Part shown: piece by piece, positions 56,097 to 64,000 of the stretch
How the letters are laid out: each line of letters begins with the position of its first letter
Numbering within the stretch: the first letter of the stretch is position 1
Source: Salvelinus alpinus
Lineage: Eukaryota > Chordata > Actinopteri > Salmoniformes > Salmonidae
Length of the DNA: 64,000 nucleotides
Reading direction: 5' to 3'
Assembly (NCBI RefSeq): GCF_045679555.1
Contig: NC_092120.1
Span: forward strand, 11,213,305 to 11,277,304
The notes under the pieces: generated by a model
The model's input: the letters and a program-made list of their open reading frames with translations, nothing else
Databases searched by the model: none
What the model was told of the DNA's origin: nothing
Translations under genes and position numbers: made by a program

Positions 56097-56445
56097 CACA
56101 CACAAACATACTGTCAGTGTCCACACACACAAACATACTGTCAGTGTCCACACACACAAACATACTGTCAGTGTCCACACACACAAACATACTGTCTCTG
56201 TCCACACACACGCTCTCTCTGTCCACACACACACACTCTCTCTGTCCACACACACACTCTCTCTCTGTCCACACACACACACTCTCTCTGTCCACACACA
56301 CACACTCTCTCTGTCCACACACACACTCTCTCTCTGTCCACACACACTCTCTCTGTCCACACACACTCTCTCTGTCCACACACACTCTCTCTGTCCACAC
56401 ACACTCTCTCTCTGTCCACACACACTCTCTCTCTGTCCACACACG
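56097..56445. repeat. Tandem array of gtccacacacac units
   Basis: Two linked sub-arrays: four copies of an approximately 27-bp unit with aaacatactgtcagtgtcca (56105-56205), then about 13 copies of ctctctgtccacacacac units of 17-24 bp (56210-56445). Low-complexity frames on both strands are artefacts. Confidence 0.9.
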
Positions 56446-57045
56446 CGATGCTGACAGAGAGCTGCGTATCCTTGGCCCACCGCAGGCTGCCTTTGTTGCG
56501 GTGTAACCGCTGGTTGGTTTCAGAGTGCTGCCCGCGGAATCCCTCCAAATTGTTTTCACACTCCTTTGGTTGGCCTGGCAACAGTCATCCACACACACAT
56601 CAGCCACCGCTGCTTGCCTTGTTTCACAGAAATCCCCACCAATACACACAACTATGCTTTTGTAAAAAATATGGACTGGTGTGTGTTTACAGAAATATGG
56701 ATGTATTTAAAGAGGCCCGGCCACAAACAGGTGGTCCGTGTCACATGTCTTTCCTGAATAGAACTCGACATCATTTCTGAAAACCTCAGATTTTTCTCTC
56801 CGGGGAAAAAGTACGCGCTTGCTTCAGCTAGTGTGTGACTGCGGTTAAACCCAGAGTGGCTACAACAAGGACAGAAGAGTTTCACTTGAACAAATAACAA
56901 CGTATTGTTGTTCTCATGCACTCAAAGAGATTAGTTTACCACTAGACTGAGATACACAATTATAGCCTTACTGCCGTTATAGATTTAATTAGCAAATAAC
57001 TAACAGCACAGAACTACTATTTCAACAATCATTTGAAAACCATTG
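56446..57045. other. Non-coding spacer
   Basis: No exon, SINE or transposon was recognised here. Confidence 0.4.
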
Positions 57046-59250
57046 TGTTGAATCAAATCAAATTTGATTTGTCACATGCACTGAATACAACAGGTGTAGA
57101 CCTTACAGTGAAATGCTGAATACAACAGGTGTAGACCTTACAGTGAAATGCTGAATACAACAGGTGTAGACCTTACAGTGAAATGCTGAATACAACAGGT
57201 GTAGACCTTACAGTGAAATGCTGAATACAACAGGTGTAGACCTTACAGTGAAATGCTGAATACAACAGGTGTAGACCTTACAGTGAAATGCTGAATACAA
57301 CAGGTGTAGACCTTACAGTGAAATGCTGAATACAACAGGTGTAGACCTTACAGTGAAATGCTGAATACAACAGGTGTAGACCTTACAGTGAAATGCTTAC
57401 TTAACTGCATTGTTGGTTAAGGGCTTGTAAGAAAAATAAGTGAAAAAATAAAAGTAACCAATAATCAAAGAGCAGCAGTAAAATAACAAAAGCGAGACTA
57501 AATACAGGGGGTACCGGTACAGAGTCAATGTGCGGGGCACCGGTGTCGAGGTAATTGAGGTAATATGTACATGTAGGTAGAGTTAAAGTGACTATGCATA
57601 GATAATAACAGAGAGTAGCAGCAGCGTAAAAAAGAGGGGGTTGGCAATGCAAATAGTCTGGGTAGCCATTTGATTAGATGTTCAGGAGTCTTATAGCTTG
57701 GGGGTAGAAGCTGTTAAGGAGCCTTTTGGACCTAGACTTGGCGCTCCGGTACCGCTTGCCGTGCGGTAGCAGAAAGAACAGTCTATGACCAGGGTGGCTG
57801 GAGTCTTTGACCATTTTTAGGGCTTTCCTCTGACAGCGTCTGGTATAGAGGTCCTGGATGGCCGGAAGCTTGGCCCCAGTGGTGTACTGGACCATACGCA
57901 CTACCCTCTGTAGTGCCTTGCGGTCAGAGGCCGAGCAGTTGCCATACCAGGCAGTGATGCAACTAGTCAGGATGCTCTCGATGGCTGTAGAACTTTTTGA
58001 GGATCTGAGGACCCATGCTAAATCTTTTCAGGCTTTGTCGTGCCCTCTTCACAACTGTCTTGGTGTGTTTGGACCATTCTAGTTTGTTGTTGATGTGGAC
58101 ACTAAGGAATTTGAAACTCTCAACCTGCTCCACTACAGCCCCGTCGATGAGAATGGAGGATTGCTCGGTCCTCTTTCTCCTGTAGTCCACAATCATCTCC
58201 TTTGTCTTGATCACGTTGAGGGAGAGGTTGTTGTCCTTGCACTACATGGCCAGGTCTCTGACCTCCTCCATATAGACTGTCTCATCGTTGTCGGTGATCG
58301 GGCCTACCACTGTTGTGTCATCGCTAAACTTAATGATGATGTTGGAGTCGTGCCTGGCCATGCAGTCATGAGTGAACAGGGAGTACAGGAGGGGACTGAG
58401 CACGCACCCCTGAGGGGCCCCTGTGTTGAGGATCAGCGTGGCGGATGTGTTGTTACCTACTCTTACCACATGGGGGCTGTCAGGAAGTCCAGGATCCAGT
58501 TGCAGAGGGAGGTGTTTAGGCCCAGGGTCCTTAGCTTATTGATGAGCTTGGAGGGTACTATGGTGTTGAATGCTGAGCTGTAGTCAATGAACAGCATTCT
58601 CACATAGGTGTTCCTTTTGTCCAGGTGGGAAATGGCAGTGTGGAGTGCAATAGTGATTGCATCATCTGTGGATCTGTTGGGTCTAGGGTTTCTGGGATAA
58701 TGGTGTTGATGTGAGCCATGACCAGCCTTTCAAAGCACTTCATGGCTACGGACATGAGTGCTACGGGTCGGTAGTAATTTAGGCAGGTTACCTTAGTGTT
58801 CTTGGGCACAGGGACTATGGTGGTCTGCTTGAAACATGTTGGTATTACAGACTCAGTCATTGTCAGGTAGAAAATGTCAGAAGACACTTGCCAGTTCATG
58901 CTCTGAGTACACGTCCTGGTAATCTGTCTGGCCCTGTGGCCTTGTGAATGTTGACCTGTTAAAAGGTCTCACTCACATTGGCTACGGATCATACAGACGT
59001 TCCGGAACAGCTGATGCTCTCATGCATGTTTCAGTGTTACTTGCCTCGCTGCGAGCATAGAAGTAATTTAGCTCGTCCGTTAGGCTCGTGTCACTGGGCA
59101 GCTCGCGGCTGTGCTTCCCTTTGTAGTCTGTAATAGTTTGCAAGCCCTGCCACATCCAACGAGCGTCCGAGCCAGTGTAGTACGATTCAATCTTAGTCCT
59201 GTATCTGATGCTTTGCCTGTTCTTATCCAGAGCAAGACATGAGAACACGT
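57046..59250 (-). mobile_element. L2/jockey-like LINE, third copy, minus strand
   Basis: Read on the minus strand: [112 protein letters not shown] and TTGAKLPAIQDLYTRRCQRK. It then ends with a tail of caaatcaaatttgatttgtc near 57056. The endonuclease domain is lost by 5' truncation near 59235. The FADD motif is FSDD. Several frame changes break the protein. The tail carries a 35-bp tandem expansion (57082-57399). Confidence 0.87.
57082..57399. repeat. 35-bp tandem expansion inside a LINE tail
   Basis: The unit gaatacaacaggtgtagacc plus ttacagtgaaatgct occurs about nine times in near-perfect tandem. Other copies of this LINE tail (51350-51390; 21340-21380) have the unit once, so the expansion happened in this copy after insertion. 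Confidence 0.93.
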
Positions 59251-59819
59251 GGTTGACATAGTAACGGTTTCTTTTTCCAACACTGTGAATTGGCCGATAG
59301 CCTAGCTACTGTTGTTGAGTGATGAGAATGGAAAGGGTGACTTGGATGACTGTATGGAGTGTGTTGTTGATGACAGAAGGTACTGTTGACTTCACATGAG
59401 GACAATGAGGATGTGTGTGTGACTTCCCTCTATCCTGCCACGTCTAGTCACACATTTCAATTTTCACACACCCTTGATGAAACGTTCGCGTACTAAGCTG
59501 GCTTCTATTATTTTAAGTGCTACAAAAAAATTAATTTAAGCATAAATTTATGGTATTTAAAAAAAAATATATAAAACTGTAAAAGTAAGGTAATTTCACT
59601 CATACACACCAATAACCAGAGCATGACCTTGGCCTGTTGTAAGGAGAACTAGAAAGAGGACATATTTCACAGCAGTGTTTTCTTTCTCGCCCATGTGGAG
59701 CTGAGGGAGGAAGGGCACCTCCCTGGGTCAGCAGTCACACTGCTACCCTGCTGGGGTACACCCCCAACCCACACATCTATGTACGTTGGATCCACATTAA
59801 TATACATTGGATCCACATG

Positions 59820-59820
<1 letters not shown>
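59251..59820. other. Non-coding spacer
   Basis: No exon or known repeat recognised. Contains two copies of the short word ttggatccacat near 59786 and 59806. Confidence 0.4.

Positions 59821-59822
<2 letters not shown>

Positions 59823-59916
<94 letters not shown>
59823..59916. repeat. (CA)n microsatellite
   Basis: About 47 uninterrupted CA copies. Confidence 0.95.
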
Positions 59917-59918
<2 letters not shown>

Positions 59919-60184
59919 CAAAGACAGTGCTGTGGTCTACCAGCTCTACTAAACTGTCCAAATACCCCTGCCCTTCCTCTGGGGAAACCCCACATCACTC
60001 TAAATCTTACCCTCCCACCCCCCTCTTTTGACACCTATGCCACTAATGCTATTTCTCACAGTCTGTCCAAAGACACCATATCCCTCTACACAGGCACACA
60101 AGCGAACACACCGCCTATTTTCGGACCCTAGGCCACAGACATACACACTGTTCTTGGTCTACAAGACAGATGAAATTCACCACT

Positions 60185-60396
60185 CAACTTATCGATACTC
60201 GACTTATCGATACTCGACTTATCGATGCCCGACTTATCGATGCCCGACTTATCGATGCCCGACTTATCGATGCCCGACTTATCGATGCCCGACTTATCGA
60301 TGCCCGACTTATCGATGCCCGACTTATCGATGCCCGACTTATCGATACCCGACTTATCGATACCCGACTTATCGATACCCGACTTATCGATACTCA
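60185..60396. repeat. 15-bp array, 14 units, each with ATCGAT
   Basis: The unit cgacttatcgatgcc repeats 14 times at exactly 15-bp spacing, with ATCGAT at 60191, 60206 and so on to 60386. Outer units read atactc or ataccc where inner ones read atgccc, giving a graded structure. The period is a multiple of 3, so a frame on each strand stays open with a 5-residue repeat (RLIDA on plus, GIDKS on minus). There is no start, splice or domain context, so coding is not claimed. Confidence 0.93.
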
Positions 60397-60399
60397 ACG

Positions 60400-60745
60400 G
60401 TCCAGCAAGAGAACACACAATCCCTGCGTCTCTCTTTTTCTCTGGCCAGACAGTGATTTCTGTTTCCATTGGTGATTGCTACGGCTGTGTGGCGGTTGGG
60501 TCGGTCCCACTCTGCCAAAGATACATTTCACAACCACATCTCCCACGGAAAAGAGGGGGAGTGGGGAGGAGAAGAAAATGTCAGGAAATATTTCAATCAA
60601 AGATACTGCCCCTGAAAACAAAGGGGACTTTATACTTGGGGAATCCCCGCTCTCCATCCCCTCCCTCCCCTCCATCTCCTCCCTCCATCCCTCTTCCCCC
60701 ACTCTTTTCTCTAAGAGCAGACAAGTGTTTGAAGCGTAGTGTGTG
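60400..60745. other. Non-coding spacer
   Basis: Short sequence between the 15-bp array and the LINE fragment. It ends in a CT-rich block at 60650-60710. No gene recognised. Confidence 0.4.
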
Positions 60746-61760
60746 TGTGAGGGACGGGCACGTCCCCATTCACATTGACGAGAGCTTCATGTTCCTCGGT
60801 GTCCACATCACTAAGGATCTATCATGGTCCAAACACACCAACAAAGTTGTGAAGAGGGCACAACAAAGCCTCTTACACCTCAGGAGGCTGAAAAGATTTG
60901 GCATGAGCCGTCAGATCCACAAAAAGTTCTACAGCTGCACCATCGAGAGCATCTTGACTGGCTGCATCAACACTTGGTATGGCAACTGCTTGGCATCTGA
61001 CTGCAAAGCGCAACAGAGGGTAGTGTGTATGGCCCAGCAATAGAGGGTAGTGCGTACGGCCCAGTACTTCACTGGGGCTGAGCTCCCTTCCATCAAGGAC
61101 CTCTATACCAGGCGGTGTCAGAGGAAGACCCAAAAACTTGTCCAAAACTCCACCCAAGCCACAAAATGTTCTCTCTGCTATCGCATGGCGAGCGGTACCA
61201 ACGCACCAACTACGGAACCAACAGGACTCTGAACAGCTTCTATCCCCAAGCCATAAGACTTCTAAACAAGACTGCTAAATATCTACCCGGACTACCTGCA
61301 ATGACCTTTTTGTGCACTAACTCTCTTGCACTGACTCTATGCACACACACTGGACTCTACCCACACACTCACACCCCAACACACACACACTACATAAGCC
61401 CACACACACAACATGCACACACATGCATACTGATGCCACACACTCACACACTCAACACATACGCTGCTGCTACCGTCTATTATATATCCTGTTACCTAGT
61501 CACTTTACCCCTACCTGTATGTACATAGCTACCTCAATTACCTCATACCTCTGCACATTGACTCGGTACTGGTACTCCCTTATTATAGCCCTGTTATTCA
61601 CCGTGTACTTATTCCTCGTGTCACTATTTTAATTTTATTATATATTTTCTATCTTGTCTTTAACTCTGCATCGTTGGAAATGGACCCGTAAGTAAGTATT
61701 TCACTGTTAGTTTACACCTGTTGTTTACAAAGCATGTGACAATTAAAATGTTATTTGAAG
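60746..61760 (+). mobile_element. L2/jockey-like LINE, fourth copy, 3' part
   Basis: Starts late in the protein: IDESFMFLGVHITKDLSWSK, LLHLRRLKRFGMSRQIHKKF, YSCTIESILTGCINTWYGNC, then SIKDLYTRRCQRKTQK. A short duplication of cagagggtagtg/gcccag text occurs at 61011-61060. The 3' untranslated region has an expanded acacacac block (61340-61470) and ends at gtaagtaagtatttcactgt and gtgacaattaaaatgttatt. It is strongly 5' truncated and inactive. Confidence 0.85.
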
Positions 61761-62130
61761 TCTTTAAAGCCGTTTAGGCAATAGAATGTTATAAAGACAA
61801 CAAGTAAGTCCATTCTTGTCGTTGTGTAAACGGAAGGTTACACTGTGTTGGTAAAGCAGTAAGGACTGTGGACTCACAGCTATAAAGTGAAATGGGTGGA
61901 GGGGTTCTACAACCATAGTGCTTCCTAAAATCACTCAAAAACATTCAATTCAAGTTCAGTTTGAATTAGGGACACAAGGTACATAACGTAAGCGTTATAC
62001 CAGAGTAATAATCTATGTATTTACTCTGTACTTAGTTACTTTGGAATAATACCCGGAGAATGTATTTTATTTACATTCTATTGAAAACTAGAGTAGAGGA
62101 TAAAGAAGTGGACATGATTGAAGGAGGCAG
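61761..62130. other. Non-coding spacer
   Basis: Nothing recognised between the LINE tail and the compound minisatellite. Confidence 0.4.
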
Positions 62131-62387
62131 TGTGTGTGTCTATATGTGTGTTAGTAGGCGTGTGTGGCTTGAATGATAGACTCTCCCTGTGTGTGTGTGT
62201 GTGTGTTAGTAGTGTGTTAGTAGGTGTGTGTGGCTTGAATGATAGACTCTCCCTGTGTGTGTGTGTGTGTGTGTGTTAGTAGTGTGTTAGTAGGTGTGTG
62301 TGGCTTGAATGATAGACTCTCCCTGTGTGTGTGTGTGTGTGTTAGTAGTGTGTTAGTAGGTGTGTGTGGCTTGAATGATAGACTCTC

Positions 62388-62458
<71 letters not shown>

Positions 62459-62631
62459 GTAGTGTGTTAGTAGGTGTGTGTGGCTTGAATGATAGACTCT
62501 CCCTGTGTGTGTGTGTGTGTGTGTTAGTAGTGTGTTAGTAGGTGTGTGTGGCTTGAATGATAGACTCTCCCTGTGTGTGTGTGTGTTAGTAGTGTGTTAG
62601 TAGGTGTGTGTGGCTTGAATGATAGACTCTC

Positions 62632-62692
<61 letters not shown>

Positions 62693-62790
62693 TAGTGTGT
62701 TAGTAGGTGTGTGTGGCTTGAATGATAGACTCTCCCTGTGTGTGTTAGTAGTGTGTTAGTAGGTGTGTGTGGCTTGAATGATAGACTCTC

Positions 62791-62871
<81 letters not shown>

Positions 62872-62997
62872 GTAGTGTGTTAGTAGGTGTGTGTGGCTTG
62901 AATGATAGACTCTCCCTGTGTGTGTGTGTGTGTGTGTGTTAGTAGTGTGTTAGTAGGTGTGTGTGGCTTGAATGATAGACTGTGTGTGTGTGTGTTC
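62131..62997. repeat. Compound minisatellite with embedded (TG)n
   Basis: A conserved core of about 50 bp (tagtaggtgtgtgtggcttg then aatgatagactctccc) recurs about 11 times. The copies are separated by (TG)n runs that range from about 8 to over 80 bp, so the repeat length is highly uneven (about 58 to 120 bp). Cys/Val frames over it are artefacts. Confidence 0.93.
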
Positions 62998-64000
62998 CCC
63001 CTTGGCGCCACAGTGGGAGCCAGGAGCCGTCCACAGAGCAGTCTGTCAACACTGAGTTTAGAGACATCCTCTAATGTGTGTCTGAGGATGGGTCCATTAC
63101 TGTGTCTGTCTGTCACTCAGTACACACACACACATAGAGTCTATCCTTCAAGACACACACACAGGGCTGTCTGAGGATGGGGTCATTATTGCATCTATCA
63201 GCCAGGACTGATAAAGTCCCCTGGCAGTGGAGACAGGATGTCAGAGAGCCAGACAGAGCAGGTTCATCTCTCTCACACACACACACATACACACACACAC
63301 ACCTTTCCTGTGACAAGTTTCCATGTCCTTCCCTCTACCTCTTTCACTTCATCCATCGCTCTCCATGTCCATGTCCCTCCAGCCCCTCACCCCCTCTCTC
63401 CATCTCTATGCCTCAATCCCTCTCTCTCCATCCCTCTCTCTCCCGTCATGAGGCAGAAGCAGCATTCCAGACTGGCTGGGTGGTTTCCAGGAGATGAGTG
63501 CTGGGATGGATTCTAGAGGATCGTCTCCTTGTGAAATGGTAGGAATGTACAGGCTCTCACCCCCCCCTCTCACTGCCCACTGACACCAGTCTACCCAGTA
63601 CAACCATCTAATTGTCCTCAATTGGGCTTTAAACCCCTGGCCATACTCCAAACACAGACAGAGACAGACAGAGCTGGCTAATAAACTGGGGGGTCATGAG
63701 AGAAAGAGGGGTAAAAGAGGGGGTGTAAGACAACACATGAGAAAGAGAGGGAACACATGAAAGAGAAAAGAAAGAGAATAAGGATATCAAAGTAGACAAA
63801 CACATTGTGACATCTCTGAATTCAAACACAGGCAACAGAGGAGGAGTTTGCAAAGTCATTACAGTCATTCAATAGAGTTCATTTAGTCTGTCACAGAGTA
63901 GGATGAAGGTGCCAATAGGCTCTGATTAAAAAGGGCAGCTAAGGTTCACTTTTGACCTCCTAAATAACATTTTCCAAATCTGGAACATTCATCACTCCTG
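62998..64000. other. Non-coding sequence at window end
   Basis: Contains short (CA)n runs (63122-63133, 63273-63302) and a CT-rich block (63340-63440). No exon, SINE or transposon recognised. Confidence 0.4.

Noticed and set aside
60128-60475. Pentapeptide-repeat-like frames (RLIDA, GIDKS)
   Set aside because: The 15-bp array is open on both strands by arithmetic. The units do not match the A(D/N)LXX pattern of true pentapeptide repeats, and there is no gene context.

Overview
The window reads as nuclear DNA of a salmonid fish (Salmo/Oncorhynchus type). The evidence is intron-bearing vertebrate genes, tRNA-derived SINEs of the salmonid kind, several Tc1 families including a Sleeping Beauty-type relic, L2/jockey-like LINEs with the tail ending in TTTGATTTGATT, and very long (CA)n, (GA)n and minisatellite arrays. 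No bacterial, plasmid or CRISPR features are present.

Host genes. METTL6 (minus, 6558-8570, 5 coding exons) and EAF1 (plus, 9201-11707, 6 coding exons) lie head to head across a 630-bp shared promoter region, the same arrangement as in other vertebrates. BMPER/crossveinless-2 (minus, 16150-31907, 15 coding exons, 686 residues) converges on EAF1. All three reading frames could be followed exon by exon with GT-AG junctions and appear intact. METTL6 is a tRNA methyltransferase, EAF1 is an ELL-associated transcription elongation factor, and BMPER is a secreted BMP modulator. They share neighbourhood rather than pathway. One further minus-strand terminal exon (37131-37513) encodes a Lys/Glu/Ser-rich tail of a protein I could not identify.

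Layout. 1-6.5 kb: AT-rich sequence, a 46-bp minisatellite and a SINE. 6.5-12 kb: METTL6-EAF1. 12-16 kb: non-autonomous repeats, including a 40-bp perfect inverted repeat. 16-32 kb: BMPER, with repeats in its introns. 32-37.5 kb: BMPER upstream region, a SINE split by a hAT-like element, and the Lys-rich exon. 37.7-42.7 kb: a LINE interrupted by a Tc1 transposon and a solo LTR. 43.8-47.0 kb: two Tc1 elements of different families facing each other 26 bp apart. 48.1-51.4 kb: a LINE holding a Sleeping Beauty-like relic. 51.9-57 kb: purine-rich and CA-rich arrays. 57-59.2 kb and 60.7-61.8 kb: two more LINE copies. 60.2-60.4 kb: a 15-bp array with ATCGAT in every unit. 62.1-63.0 kb: a compound minisatellite.

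I found no convincing new multi-gene system. The best leads are the nested transposon stacks, LINE tails sitting next to splice acceptors of METTL6 and BMPER, a degenerate GTGACC-type array in a BMPER intron, the 15-bp ATCGAT array, and the unidentified Lys-rich exon. Repeat family names are from memory of sequence patterns and were not checked against a library.
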